Assembly: GCA_037074705.1 (NCBI GenBank)
Contig: CM073591.1
Span: forward strand, 61,320,897 to 61,384,896
DNA from: Zhengitettix transpicula
Lineage: Eukaryota > Arthropoda > Insecta > Orthoptera > Tetrigidae
Direction: 5' to 3'
Length of the DNA stretch: 64,000 nt
This document shows positions 48,462-61,954 of this stretch, one piece after another. A program made the position numbers and the translations under genes. The notes below the pieces were generated by a model, which ran no database searches, had not been told where the DNA came from, and saw nothing but the letters and a program-made list of their open reading frames with translations. Within the stretch, counting starts at the first letter, position 1. Each line of letters begins with the position of its first letter.

Positions 48462-49850
48462 AACAACTCAGGTACGTACATTCTTCAGAATTTAGTTTTT
48501 ATTTGTGAAACTATCTGAAGGCAGTCAATACAAATTATGGATTCCTTGATAAGTAATTCTCCCAATCTGTAATACAGCATATATTCCCTTTTGACTTGGT
48601 GGGAAGGTCTTTGTACAGACTGCCTTATTGCATTGAAGAAAGTATTCTGTTCTGAAGTACTTAGGAAATTATCTGCATAGCATATCAAGTTTTAAAATTA
48701 TTTTAATTGAAAACAGGAATGCATTAACTTTTTAACTTTTTCAGTATTAGGTGAAATGATAGCCTTTCAAATAAAATTTTCAGGTTTAAATGAAATTGTA
48801 GTGTAGTTGGTTAAGTTATAGGTTTCATATTATGCAGGTAGAGTTAGTGGATTTATATGGTTATGTGAGATGTCAACTAACATATTTTATGCATTTTTCT
48901 CTTTTGAACCTTGTTTATTCAGGTGTCTCCTATTTCCGATACTTCGCTATACTAGCTGAGGCAGATGTAGGAGACAGGCAGGCAGGGTTTGTCCGTGTCA
49001 GAACCACGAAGATGAGGCGCACGGAGGCTATTCATTGCTTAGGACAGTCATGTAACACTTCAGTCATTCCATTACATCATGCAATTCAGGAGCGAGTAAT
49101 AGACTTACATATGTTCATTATTTGTGTAGAACTCAAAATTGTTTGATACTTTTAATGTAGTTTTATGCTGTCATTTATTCAACTCTGCAAAACTCAGTGG
49201 TTTGTTAAAGCTTAGTTGGCAGCATCAGTGAGTGAGTGAAATTGAGATGTTTTGGAGAGTTGGTTTTAGTTCAAGATATCAACTATTTAAACATAGAAAA
49301 GGCAACTTGAAAGTAGAAAAGTTGAGGACACTATTTTCATCTTGCTGATTCTTTCAGTTTGATATTTAGGATGTAAGTGGTTGTATTTGAGTGTTATGAC
49401 TTTGGGGCTGCAATTATAAAACTGAAGTACCCACAGGCAATATATACTAGTAATTATAGTATTTGTGTTTAGTTGCATTACTGGCGTATGTTTCCTACAG
49501 TTTTTATGTGTGCTGTACAGATTACCCTTGCTAGGTAGGGTTGAATTGATAATGTAATATTTATTACTGATTTAAGTTGTCAACTGATATACGAATGTAA
49601 AACTTAAATATCATAACTAATGGTTGATTTCTTGTTTTTCTTCCCCCTCCATTTCATTTCGGATCCGAGTTTTTGGATGTTGTGAAGAATTTCGAGTGAG
49701 TTTTTGGTATGCCGAAACCAAATTGGACTCACCTCCAGTGCTTTGGTCTTTTGGGGTGAGGTTTACAACCTCTTACTTTAATTTTTAAAATTATAACTGT
49801 ATATTGTTTCTCAATAAAAATTTTATACTCTGAATTTCCACTTTAATTAA
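48462..49850 (+). other. hnRNP 3' UTR with possible introns
   Basis: Ten bases after the stop the sequence reads ACTCAG then GTACGTAC, a good splice donor, so the 3' UTR probably contains an intron; vertebrate hnRNP A2/B1 also splices its 3' UTR. A candidate acceptor (TTTATTCAG) ends at 48921 and is followed by a GC-richer block with a TGTCTCCTA...TAGGAGACA stem. A second structured block is at 49660-49780. An AATAAA at 49813-49818 is the best poly(A) signal. Later AATAAA copies near 50233 and 50820 could serve longer isoforms. Confidence 0.5.
49813..49818 (+). terminator. Candidate hnRNP poly(A) signal
   Basis: AATAAA in TTTCTCAATAAAAATTT, about 1.35 kb past the stop and directly after the conserved-looking structured 3' UTR block. 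Plausible end of the main transcript. Confidence 0.45.
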
Positions 49851-51740
49851 ATCCCTTTGTCCTGTAGTGCCAAGCCAATGTTATGAACTTTTGAAATGTA
49901 CTTGGTTTCCTGAAGGTAAATATTATTTCAGAATTTTTGAAAATGTAATTTGATACTTTGTCTAATATTTTTGTCATAGCAGTAATTGTATACAAATAAA
50001 TTTGAAGGTTGACTAGGGATTTGAAAAAAGAACTTGTCCAAGTTAATGTAAGTAGTCTCATTGTAATTTTAGTGTTAAAAAGGAATTTGGTTTTAGACAT
50101 TCAGTATTAGTGAAGATTTTCTAATGTGCCCTAATACAATGAAATGTGCTTTGAGCACTGAATTGATTAAATATGCTTGTTTACAGTTATCACAATATCT
50201 AAAAGTGAACTTATAATTTTCAGTATTTGTGCTAATAAAGTTTCAAGCTCAGTGTAGATGAGGTTACTTGATGCACTGCTTTGGAGGACAGTGGAATGTC
50301 TTGCCTTGCATGTGACAGATGAGGTAATGCCCCTGCCATGTGAGCTGTTGTGGTTTAATTCAACTAATGTGGGTGCTATACTGTGTACATATTAAATTCT
50401 ATTTCTCTTATTTTCCTATCTGTAACCTAGAAGCAGTTTGGTCTGTTCACGGTTCAAACATTCAATTAAAGTTTTAGTTTTCTGGCACAGCAATTTACAA
50501 GGTATTTCTGTTAGTACAATACATTTGATTTGTTGTGTAGTTTTGTATTATTGATCACATGTAATAATTTTTTTAAAATTTTCATACATATTTAGTTTTT
50601 TCAATACATACAAATATTTAACGAAACACTTGTATGAAGTTATATAAGTATAATACACTGCAAATCTAATGTGATAGTGAAGTACAATTGTAGGTGTTAT
50701 TGCCACAAAATAACTACCCTGTTAAAAGCCAACTAGGTCATACAGCACTAATGTTAATAATTCAAATTGCCATACAATGTAATACATGCACTTTTATACA
50801 CTGATTCATGTATTATTGAGATAATAAATTTATTTGTTATAAATTGAGTATTAGAGTAAAATTAATTTTGTCAGCAATTTACGTGTCCCATTTGCATATG
50901 ATTTCCCTATCCTGGGCCCATACATTTCTTTTGAGCCTTTCTTCGCAGCACAATTCATACATGATTTGTTATAAGTTAATTTAGTCTATTGATGACAATT
51001 TTACCTATATTTCAATAGAACTCTTAAAAGCTAAGTGGCAGAAAATGTGAAACTTTCTATTACAATTTCCATTTATACTACTATTTGACCATTTTTCCTC
51101 TATTCAAAGATAGAGAATACAAATGAACTGATTAGTCTTATGAAACATGAAAACTTTCTTGTTAACTCCTACATAAGAATAATGCTAGATCATATTGTAT
51201 AATGTAATCAAAATAGTATAAAATATTCTGTGTGAATAGAAATGAATGCAGAAACTGGGAAGGTGACTCGAGAATTCGGGTTCCAGCAACATAGTTCGAA
51301 GTGTTCTACAATGACCTTTGGTGACAAGTAAATTACTGAAAGATCTATCAGTCATGGTAATACGTACATGATGGTAAAAGTGAATTAAATTGTTAGATGC
51401 TTTTATAGCATGAAGGGAACCTAAATTAATTCGATAAATTTTTTTTTACAAATTTGTATCAATTTGTTTTATAGTGAATATTATTGAAAAACTTGGGGTT
51501 AATGTGAGTTCATTTTTATTAAAACTGCATCTGGAAACTAATCTCCATAATATCTAGTGTTATGTTGACATTTCAGTGGAATTGAACAAGGTTTCATTTG
51601 ACCACCTCATTAAGTATGTGGTTCTGAAATGACTGATCAATTTTATTAAAATTTGATGAAAACACAGAAAATCAATCTTTTTAGATGGATTATGTTTTAA
51701 ATATGTCCTACGAAACAACATTCACTAAATAAGTGAAATA
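49851..51740. other. Region downstream of the hnRNP gene
   Basis: AT-rich with no coding frame. Could be extended hnRNP 3' UTR up to AATAAA at about 50233 or 50820; otherwise nothing seen. Confidence 0.4.
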
Positions 51741-51749
51741 AGAATATAA

Positions 51750-52316
51750 TATATCTGTACCCACATTTGCAGATTACTCTAGTTGCTTTTTTTTGTAGCA
51801 CAAAAATTCAGGTTGCCCTTTCTCGTTGCTCCACATTATTATATCCCATAAGACAATAATGGGAATATGACAACATAATCTTTCAAAAGTGCTTTTGTTT
51901 ATTTAGCAAGACACCTAAGAAGATTAATTCCACTACTGACTTTCTTTACAGGCATTGTCAACATGTAAGTTAAAATTGAGATTTTGTTCTATATCTATAC
52001 AAAGAAGTTTTAAGTTGCTCTTGATCCCTACCTTTGCTTTAATTCCAGGAGGCAAAGATAAATCCATTTGTGGTATGTGTATAATTTCCCAAATTGATTT
52101 GATTTTCAACTTTTCTTGATTAATTAATGCTTTTGCTGCCCTTTTTAAATACCCATTTAAAATATATTTGTAATGTTTCTGTACATGTATACGTAAACTA
52201 TTTCTTACATCTAAAAGTAACTCACTTTTGTTTTGCTGAAGTGTTAATTTATTTAGAAAAGCTTTGAATTTGCTATTTGTGTTTGAATCCGCATGTCTCC
52301 TCTTGCACCTTTTCAA
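51750..52316 (-). pseudogene. Non-LTR reverse transcriptase C-terminal fragment
   Basis: The 127-codon minus frame 52316-51933 ends KLLCIDIEQNLNFNLHVDNACKES, matching the ..LGV.ID..L.F..H....CK.. segment after the reverse transcriptase palm. Downstream, in shifted frames, are YVVIFPLLSYGIIMW and CYKKKQLE (SYGI..W ... QK motif). Earlier residues (SELLLDVRNSLRIHVQ) fit the same region loosely. Confidence 0.65.
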
Positions 52317-52910
52317 AACTTTGTAAAGTCATGTTTAATTTTTTTAAATTTTACTATTTAATGTGAATGATTTTTTTCTTATAATATCTGAGTATAATGT
52401 TTTGAGAACCATAACTACAGGCGCAATACTTACAAATCATATTGTAAACTGTCCAAGAAAATGCTATCAGTTACAGTATGCAATTACGGTACTGAGTTGA
52501 AAAGTAATACACAAAGGATTTAAATTATATGTAGGGAAAAGAGCTTATAATTTATATCTTTTACAGATGTAATTTTGTGTTGAAGTTGCCATTGATTATA
52601 AGTTTTAAATTACTTTTATAAATTTCTTATAATAATAACTCTAGGTAATGTAAAAAGTTGTAGATAGTAAGGACAATCTAGGTCTGTCAAGGATGAACAG
52701 CATTCAGAGTCTTGCTGAAAATGGAATCTATTAACCTCAATGTATGTCAATTTAAAATTTTTTGAAACATAAATAGTCATTTTTGTGGTGACACTCAATT
52801 TTTACATAAGGGACTCAGTTCCTGTACCTCTGTTTAAAGATTAGAATTGGAGGCATAATAGCTTTCATAAGCGTATATTTTGTTAAATGTCCCTGAAAAT
52901 AGCTATTTAT

Positions 52911-53125
52911 TAATAATGAGAAAAATAGGCAAATACAGTCAAAATTTTTGTCAACTGACTTGTGCAGTTGTATCATTGTAGGCTCTTTTGTTTCTTAGCA
53001 CCTGAAGAAACGAACAAGGCTTCTAGAAATGTTTGTGATATTTATGATGTCACTTCTTGTGTCTGTATTTGGCTATTTTTTATTATCAATTTTCAAAACA
53101 CGTAAATTTTTCATTTTAATAGCCA
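52911..53125 (+). mobile_element. Hammerhead-like fold-back element, copy M5 (left arm shortened)
   Basis: Left AATAATGAGAAAAATAGGC and right GGCTATTTTTTATTATC pair. The right arm keeps CACCTGAAGAAACGAACAAGG then TCTAGAAATG; the outer block CACGTAAATTTTTCATTTTA follows. The left hammerhead-like half is deleted. Confidence 0.6.
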
Positions 53126-55110
53126 TTCATTATTGCGTAAGTCCCTGAGTAGTCTTGTCTGAAAAATATTAATCCATAATATTTTTTCTCACTACAGACA
53201 CATTTTAATTCCACAGAAGTATCAATGAAATGTTTGACATATCAAGGAAATTACTAATCATAATTTCCTGTTTCAAATATGGATGAGCATTGTCTCTTTT
53301 AATAGAGAATCATATTAGCTTGAAGATCCATTAGATTGTCATATATTTCATTCTGTGACAGTATGATTTTGTGGATACTATAACATCATGATTGAATTCC
53401 AATGCTTTGTATGTTATTAGTTTGAACAATGTACATAAATGAAAACCACAATATTTCAGTTTCAATTCACTCTGGTACATGAGTCAACGAAATAAATACC
53501 TCTTTAATATTTTCCAGGACTGAGACCAAAAACATTTATATGTGTGTTACAACTTTTAACTCTGTGATTACGTGTTACAACTTTTAACTCTGAGCTTAAC
53601 TTTTATCTATTTATTATATATAGCAGCACAACTTCCTGTGATAAACATGGGAGACACATCACTGGATGGAATCTGAAAAACCACTCATTAGATCAAACAA
53701 AAATCATAAAACTTTTATCAATTGCTCTTCGTTTGTCAAATGGCTTGGCATAATTTGCTTTCTTTTTTTTCACATTATGTTCTTGGTATGTCTCTTGTAT
53801 TTTTGTATAATCTCCCTCATCTTCAATATATTTTGTCCACAAAGATCACTGGTTATTTTTTGTTTGGAAACAGAATATTCTGCATTGAAAGATGTTTTTT
53901 CAAAGGGAAACATCACAAATGTTCCAGCAAAAACCTTACTTGTCTGGGGCATGCTACTTCATTAATTTTTGAAAATATAATTATTGCCATTTTACAACAA
54001 GTGTTACCTGCACTTTGTATTTGGCTTACTAACTGTTCAATTGGCGATGAATGCAGGAAAGTATACACTAGCCAGACTGCATAATAAATCGATAACTTTG
54101 TCATATTGGAGATGAATTTCTATGTGAATGTACCAGTCTAATTGTCACAATATAGTGGTGCTCAGTTCAACACTTCGATATTCCACAGAATTGTATATTT
54201 ACTTGACAGAATCTAATCTGGCCATTATGATATAGCACCCAAAGTTATGGACTCAATAATCCACATGTGTTGGAATATGCAATTTAGAATAAATAAATCC
54301 AAAGATAAAGAAATATAAAATCATGCTTGTAAGTAATATATAAGTAGTGCCTCCCATTATAAAATTGCCTACTATCTTTCACTTCATGTGGTAGAGTTAT
54401 TACATGTAATTTATCATCCCTGCAGATTCTGCTCACCACTTAATTTTATGTTTTTATCTTTCACTGTATTGTGTCCTAAAAGAATGAAATGAAATGGATA
54501 TTTGCACACATAATTATGATTTAGACATTGCACTAGACCATTTTTATGAGCATGAATTGTCAAACAATTATGATGAGTGACTATTGACATGGATAAATAT
54601 AATGATTTTGTAACTAGTTTAACATACAAAATATCAGCACATATTCTTTTTACAAAGTGTAACATGGATTACTAACTAGCACAAAATAAACAAACACAAC
54701 AATAAAATATTGTTACTTATCACAAAAAGAGTATGATACATTAAAACAACACAAATATCAACTTTTGTCTATCACATCCATTTGTATTTTTATTAGTCTA
54801 TCTTACAAAGACTGTTTTTTTAAAAGTGACAGCTTAATTTATTTAGCAGCATGGTAGCTGCAACAAAATTTACAATACCAACAAAGTAATTTTATTAACA
54901 TTCCATTTTCAAATGATTATATCTAAGCATTTTTTCTGGAGCTGTAATGTTCTGAACATGCAAAGATGATTTGTCTTTGACTTTTCTCATGCACTGAAAC
55001 ACATTTTGCTCTGACTGTTTTTACTAATATTTGTATATTATGCATTATTTTAAATGACTCCATGCAGCAACTTATATTTATACCCTTCACAAAAATTTTA
55101 GTTTTAACAT
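53126..55110. other. Unassigned AT-rich DNA
   Basis: Overlapping frames at 53666-53965 and 53722-54084 (hydrophobic, Cys/Phe/Leu-rich) have no recognisable family or splice partners. Nothing else seen. Confidence 0.4.
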
Positions 55111-55114
55111 TAAC

Positions 55115-55330
55115 TCTCTTGTGTCCTTGGCGCTACAGCCTTAGCCTTCCAACTGTCATTTTCTGACACATCCTAGATAGTTTGGAGCAGTTTGTGGTCA
55201 CCATAATAATTTTTCTTCAGTCTTAATCCCAGTTTACCTGACCATGGCAAGCACAAACATCCACGCCCATGTGAGGATTCAAATCATAGACCTATGTGAT
55301 GTGGGATGCTAAACAGTAATTATCCATCTA
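55115..55330 (-). repeat. tRNA-derived SINE-like repeat
   Basis: Minus strand: GGTCTATGATTTGAATCCTC (B-box-like), then GGGCGTGGATGTTTGTGCTTG, a phrase I associate with insect tRNA SINEs, then a body that includes GTTGGAAGGCTAAGGCTGTAG. A-box region decayed. Confidence 0.45.
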
Positions 55331-56017
55331 AAATGATAAAAAAAATTCAACAAGAATAATTTACTTGTTGACTTTCACGCTGGTGAAGATCTGCACTAGT
55401 AAGGTACTGAATAAAAAATAATGAATACCCTATTAGGCCTCTCCTATCTCCATTATAGATTGAATTGTGTTTTGCAACAAATTATACTCTTTGCACTAAG
55501 ATTTTCACAGTGGCTAGATTGCCAATAAAAAATGTTTAGTGTTTAACATTCTGTCTCTTTCGTCAGGTCTCTGCCATTTTTTAAAATCATGCCTTAACTT
55601 TATGTGATAAGACATTGTTATCCCATTCTTTGCTGCAGACCATGAGTTTTATATTATTTTCTCTAGTGGAAATTGCATCTTGCAGCCTCTTTGTTATCTC
55701 ATAGCCATTTGTCTGATTGTACAATTACAATTTTCCATTAATATAGAAGTATTATTAGTGTAGATATGTATGAAAATATTTTTTGAGAAATTTTGATTAA
55801 TGGTCACATAGTCCCTTGTGACATTATGCACATCACCACTCTAATGGCACACATCTACCTACCTTGTACTCTGAGGGTGCCAGCCAGCACACAATTCAGA
55901 TCTACTATACCTTTAAGGAGGCTCAGGTCCATGAAAATTTTATCCTTATTTCTGTCAAACATGATTGAACCAACTTCACATACATCAGTTACGCTGTTTC
56001 TCTTTCCTATACAAATA
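55331..56017. other. Unassigned DNA
   Basis: No coding or repeat feature recognised. Confidence 0.45.
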
Positions 56018-56715
56018 TATACGATATTGGTAAGGGTAGGAAAGAGAGATAGCTTATGGCTTACCTGAAAGTGAAGTACGGTGTGAATGAATAACCAATC
56101 ACCACAGCACTGCCAAAGTTTCCAAAATTCAATTCCCAGTACCTGCTCATGCCCAAAGCCACAATACAAACATTTTTGACCAATGCTTCACACTCACCAC
56201 CACTCAGCTCTTCATCACAGGCAGAACTCCATCTGTGGGAATTCTCCTTCCAACATGTCTCACAGTCCAAGCAAAGCTCTAGACTCAACATCCATTAAAT
56301 AGTGTCCTTCCTACCTGCCACATGTGAGAGTATGTATGAGCATGCATATGTATGTATGTATTATGTGGATGCAGCATGTGTATATATATATGCATATTTG
56401 TATGTATATTTATGTTTAGACATATATGTATGTGGAAAACGTTTTGTATGAATGATCACAATCAGAACCTTCCCTTGAGAGAGGAAGTTGGAGGCCTGGT
56501 GGGGTGTTCATTGTTTGTGGGCTACTAGTCGTGTGGCATTCAAATTTCCGCAGCCAGGCAGTGCACTGAATGGTGTAACACTCCTGAAGAAGGAGGCTGA
56601 GAGCCTCTGAAAATTTGAAGAACTACTTTCGGTTCCCTATGGCTACACCATACTTCACTTTCAGGTAAACCATTAACTATGTCTCTTTCCTTTCCATACC
56701 AATATCACTATTATT
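56018..56715. mobile_element. Fold-back, Penelope-terminus-like element
   Basis: Arms: ATATTGGTAAGGGTAGGAAA ... TACCTGAAAGTGAAGTA (56022-56080) against TACTTCACTTTCAGGTAAAC ... TTTCCATACCAATAT (56649-56705). The interior has CCTGAAGAAGGAGGCTGAGA, then GCCTCTGAAAA (hammerhead-like order with a GAGGC/GCCTC-type stem), and a (TATG)n microsatellite at about 56330-56450. No reverse transcriptase left. Confidence 0.5.
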
Positions 56716-58415
56716 TTTGACAATATACATACATATGTATGTATATTCCATCTAGCATTATAAAGATTGAGATGATGCATTCCATACTCAGCTATCCAAA
56801 AAAAAAAATTCAGGACCAGTATTATTCTGGAATTTCTTAATTCATGCAAAAGTATGTGCTTGCATAAAACATAAAACAAAGCAAAATATATATACTCCCT
56901 TATTTTTTACCAACAGACTTATGGGATCACTACATGACAATGACCCTCATATGCCCCATTTTCCTATGTGTACATATTTCACATACTGTTTAGCATAATT
57001 TTTTCTACCCAAGATTTGTAATTTGGATTAATTTGCTTCACTATATGATAGGTGCGCAATATTGGAATGCAATCTTCTGAAAAATTTCTAATGCTTGATG
57101 ATAATTTGATTGATATCTGGTGTAATCAATACTGTTTTACCTGTACAAATTCATTATCTACTACATAAATTTTCTGCATTTAGCCCTTCCAACTTGTTAT
57201 TGGCATTCAATTCCAGAACAATTTCTCTTAATTCCTTGGAACTTCCCAAATGTAAGGCAATATACAAACCAATGAAATGTTACTATATTATTGAAGTTAG
57301 TTTTAGTGATTTAAGATTCATATATGCATTTTAAACATCTTCAATTAATTGTTTCTTCAGTTTCTCTAGCATATAAAGACATTACTTTATGATGTACTTG
57401 ACAAATGTGGCTCCAAGTCTGAACAAAACATTTTGTCTCTAATATTCTGAATGTATTTCTGAATGAATTTCCTGAAAAAACAACATACTACTTAAAGAAT
57501 AAATAAATTTGGCAAAAATGTATTTTCAATTATTTTAAAACAAGAATGATCAAGTAATTTGAAACAACATAAAATTAATGTTTGTGACAAAAACTTAAAA
57601 TTATTACTTATAAAATATGTGAAATAATGATTTCATAAACGATGTAATTATTTCAAATCTTTATTAATTATTCAAAAATTCTCCCGATGTATGTTCAAAT
57701 AAGCACAATTAGGCCTTAATTTTGTTTAAAATACATATTTGAACAAAGATATTATGTAGAAATAGGGTGACCACAGTTTCAATCGAAAGATCCTTCCTAA
57801 CAGAAGATGAAGCATAAGATTTTAATTGTTTTTCAAATCTGATGTAGTTGAAGTTAAGAATAAATAGTATTTCTATGTATTTTACAACTACACTTGTAAA
57901 ATTAAACGTAAGGGTAAATACATGGATTACAATATCAATATGAATGGAACTTTATTTTATTGAAATAAGCTCTTCTTAATGATTATGTAAATGACTTTTG
58001 ATAATTAAATATTTCGTACGTTTGATCAAATTTGTCGTAAATACGCATTGACAAGTTACCACCTTTCTAAGCTCTTTGTTCGTCGATACTGCAAGTAGAA
58101 AGTTAAGAGCTATTTTGTCATAATTCGTTGATGTATATCATCAAATTACAATTGCGAGAGGCGAGAATGTCCACCATATAATTAGCAATTAGAGCACATC
58201 GGGCTGCTGTGACGATGATGATCATAGTGATTACTTGTAATGTGATTGTGAGCGAGAACAAAATTAACCTTCATCACGCGAGGACGCAGTTACTAAAAGT
58301 AATCAATCGTACCCAAACAACATTATCCTTAACATTTTATAATGTGTTTTACAATCTTCAGTTTCCAATCACGCCGGAAAAAATATCTTTGATATTTGAG
58401 AGAAAGGTATTTGGT
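56716..58415. other. Unassigned AT-rich DNA with hAT-end-like fragments
   Basis: AGGGTGACCACAGTTTCAAT at about 57764-57783 resembles hAT terminal sequence (GGGTGACCA) and the similar AAGTGACCACATTTTCATTG at 58420. The frame at 58209-58481 is unrecognised. Confidence 0.35.
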
Positions 58416-58489
58416 CAAAGTGACCACATTTTCATTGAGACAAAGCGGGACAAATGGGATGAAATGAGAATTACAATTTAGTTATATAT

Positions 58490-59964
58490 TGTAATAAACT
58501 ACCGGGTACCTTTTAATTTGCCCCACGTTGTGGTAGACAAAATGTAATAATTAAATAAGGTGCTCAATAAATGAAAGATTATTAACTTTAAAACAAACAA
58601 AATTTATTTAACAAAACTTGAAATTATACAATTTAAAATTATAAAAAGGATCTCATCCTCTCATGGGTCTTTACTGGGTTTGATAACGGACAGAACATTT
58701 AACTAATCAAAGAACCCAACATTTATGTTTAAATTAAACAGAAAAATTTATTCGTCTACTACATAGACGAAAATTATTGACAAACTTATTCTATAAGGTT
58801 GATTTTAAATTTAAAAGAGTTTATTTTATTAACACAAAAGAAAAGAACGATATCTGACTGTATCTTTTAATTCGGTTTACACATATTAATACCATGAAAT
58901 TTCAACTTACGATTACTCAGGAAAATTTGGCTCGTTCGTACACCCACACTTTATATACTGGACGTTTTAAACACTGACTCTAACACACACTGTTGGTTTG
59001 ATGAAATCTGGTTCTCCGTTCGTGAAGGACATCTCACTTGCTCGTGGTGAAAACTACTCGACGCTGTATGCAGTGTCCTGGTCTCCTACCATCGAAGACA
59101 GTGGTCAAATTTTGATATTACAACAGATTAGACGTCTGCATACAAAAATGTTTATCGTTGAATAATTTTGCTATTTCTCTCGCAGGCTGCAAAATTTCTC
59201 CATTCTCGGTGCTCGCCGTACGCCTCCACAACTCTCACTCCAACACTCCACTTCGGTGCTCACAGCCCCCTCTTCCACTCTAACTAACTTCTAAAAATCT
59301 TATCTTCCCTTTATATATTCCAGTCCCTTCCTATTTCTTTTGTTCCAAAACTACGTCGCAACTGCCCGTTGACAGTTTCCTCCATTATCCCGTGATTTAC
59401 ATTATGCAGCGCAGTTCCTTAGTAAATATCTAGCCACTCTGTCTTGTCCAAAAGCCGACAATCGAGGCAGGTCTAATTTGTCTTTGCACCCGCAATTACT
59501 TTGGACTTGTCTTGTCACCCTCACTCACACGTGCGCTGTTCTAAATTCTCCAGACCGCCCAAACTGCACCCTCAATTACTTTAGCCTTGTCTTCTCACCC
59601 TCACACGACCAGCGCTCCCAAGAAACTAAATAAACCCATTACAGAATTTCTTTTCAACTGTCCAGGCCATTATCAGAAACAATGCCTGCCTTAACAGATT
59701 TATTTTGTGACAGGCCCCCGCACATGTGCCTTACCCTGACTCCTCAATACCGATCCTAAGTACACAATATTACAAACTGTCCCTTGAACTGTCCAGGCCA
59801 TTAATCAGAAACAATGCCTGCCTTAACAGATTTATCTTGCGACAGGCCACCCGCACACATCCATTGCTCCGAATTCTCAAGACCTGTCCTAAGTAAACAT
59901 TACAACTTCCTCTGACGGTCAAGACCATTAATCTGAAACAATGCCTTTCCCTCAAGGCATTACA
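58490..59964 (-). mobile_element. LTR-type element copy I (LTR + PBS + stub)
   Basis: Flanked by ATATAT at 58484-58489 and 59965-59970. Minus start TGTAATGCCTTGAGG at 59964. LTR end is at 58543; then TGTCTACCACAACGTGGGGC (58539-58520); then 30 bp to the outer end (plus TGTAATAAACTACC at 58490). The longest LTR of the family (1422 bp), partly from a tandem duplication: CCAGGCCATTA-TCAGAAACAATGCCTGCC occurs at 59665-59695 and 59790-59821, with a third decayed unit after it. Confidence 0.72.
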
Positions 59965-60092
59965 ATATATTTTATTGTATACATTCATATACTTGTACAA
60001 AAATGTATTTATTATTAATTATTGGTAACTATAAAAATATTTGTAAAAAATAATAATTTGAACATCAAATTAAATTTTTTATTTAAAAAAAA

Positions 60093-61954
60093 TCATGATT
60101 TTCTTTCACGGTAATATTTTTGATCCGAGTGAATACTTTGCAATAGATTCGGATCATTTATTAAAATGTTAAATATTTCACTTGAATTGGTCAAATTATA
60201 TTTTACACTTAATATAGATTTTAAAGTTTTAATGTTCAACTGTGTTTTTTCAGTTGTCCATATTTGATTGATACTAGAAAAAACACGTTCTGTTGCTGCA
60301 TTTGTTCCTGGAAGGGAGAGCGCGAATTCTACAATTTTCAAAATATTTTGATAAGGAATATTATTCTGTTTAAAATGAAGGAATAATTCCGTCCATTTTT
60401 TGTCTGTTTCCACATTTGCAGACAACCAACATTTATTTTTTTTATCTTTAACATATCTTTTTACCAATGACACCTCATCAAAAAGATCATTTTCGCAAAT
60501 ATTATTTTTCGGAAAATGGTTACTAACATATTCAAAAGATTTTTCCACATATTCCCATAAAATCTCCTTTTTTAATGTCACCCAATGAAAATTTTTAATA
60601 TCTTCGAATTGAACTGTCCATTCTTCAAGATATTCCAAGCAGTTATTATAAAAAATTTTGACATGTTTCAGAAAATCAGGTCGTTTAATGGCACCTTATT
60701 CTTCCAACCTAGTGATGTCTTTTAGAATAATTAAAGGAATGTAATCGTTATCAATTCTTTCTCGTAATTTTGTTTTTAAATCATTGATTTCATTTGACAC
60801 TTCCGTAATTTTGTCCCCTTCAATAATTTTCACAGCACTGTGAAATAACATAGCTTGGTTGTGGATGAACTGAAGCCAAATTTGTGATGTGTCATTTTCA
60901 AAAAGAGCTGCAATATTCTTGGACATGTATCTTGTGATAAAAAGTATATTTTTAAAATATTTTCTACAGCTGGTAAAAGAGCTGGCCATCGTGTTTTGCT
61001 GTAGCCAAGAATTCTTTTATATTCGATGTCTGCGCTTTCACAAAAATCCTTCAAACTTTCAACTCGCACAGTATATATATAAAAATACGAATAAAATTTT
61101 GCAATAATATTTTCAACATCAACTGGAAGTAAGTCAGATGCTGTTTGAATAGTATTATGTAGAATGTGCGCTGCACAACCTACTCCAATAATTGTTTGGT
61201 TCAAATGTTCGTTAAGTCTCATAAAAACGTTATTGATGCCTCTTCTAGCTTTTCCACCAAAATTTGCGTTAGTGTTATCTGCACAATAGGCAATAATTTT
61301 ATTGTTCAAATTATTATTTTTTAAAATAGTACTTATTGAATCAAAAATTATTTGTGAAGTTTTACCCGGCAATGAAACAAATATTCTAATTTTAATTCCT
61401 GTTTCTGGATCGAAAAATCTAACAATTGTGGGAAATAATTTTAAATCTTTGCGGTTGGAAGCATCGGAATATATGGATATAAATGCGTATTTTTCTAATT
61501 CATTCTGCAATTGAGAAAACGAATATGGTGAAAAAACATTACAAATAATTGCTTCGGTTTTTGTCCTTGCACATGCAAATTTTTTGTCGTAAAATCATTT
61601 GCGACGTACAATCCATTGATCTGAAACTTTGATTGTGGTTTATGGTATGGAAAGCAAATAGCCCTTCCGCTAATGCTAGCTGTTTTTCCGTGTTGCCAAA
61701 GTTAGCACTGCGATAAAAACTGTTCCATTTTAGACGAGGAAACGGCATTATTCAAAAATCTTTTGTTCCTCTTTGTCGCTAGATGTTTAGTAATATCGTT
61801 TTTTCAACCACGTGAGACCGTAAATTCAGCATTGCATTTATCACGCCGTACCATATTGTCCATTTTGGTTTTTTTAATAAATAGAAATTCTCTGCTTAGC
61901 TCTTCATTAAATTTGCATTCTCTTTTTTTTACTCATCTTTTATTCTGTGGGTAA
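60093..61954 (-). pseudogene. hAT transposase pseudogene
   Basis: Read from 61954 down: a BED-type zinc-finger-like N-terminus (ECKF ... RRDKCNAEFTV ... DITKHLATKR) with a frame break at an A8 run and a TGA; then LAEGLFAFHTINHNQS and FACARTKTEAIICN; then the RNase-H-like core (ISIYSDASNRKDLKLFP; IIAYCADNTNANFGGKARRG; VGCAAHILHNT; YSKTRWPALLPAVE); then the C-terminal dimerisation motif (LPGTNAATERVFSSINQIW). At least three frame shifts and two stops, so it is dead. The order and motifs are hAT throughout; the closest domesticated relatives would be ZBED/ZMYM-type proteins. Confidence 0.85.

Noticed and set aside
53666..54084. Hydrophobic open frames that might be a small membrane protein
   Set aside because: Two overlapping frames of similar quality, T-rich sequence that gives Phe/Leu by composition, and no conserved motif.
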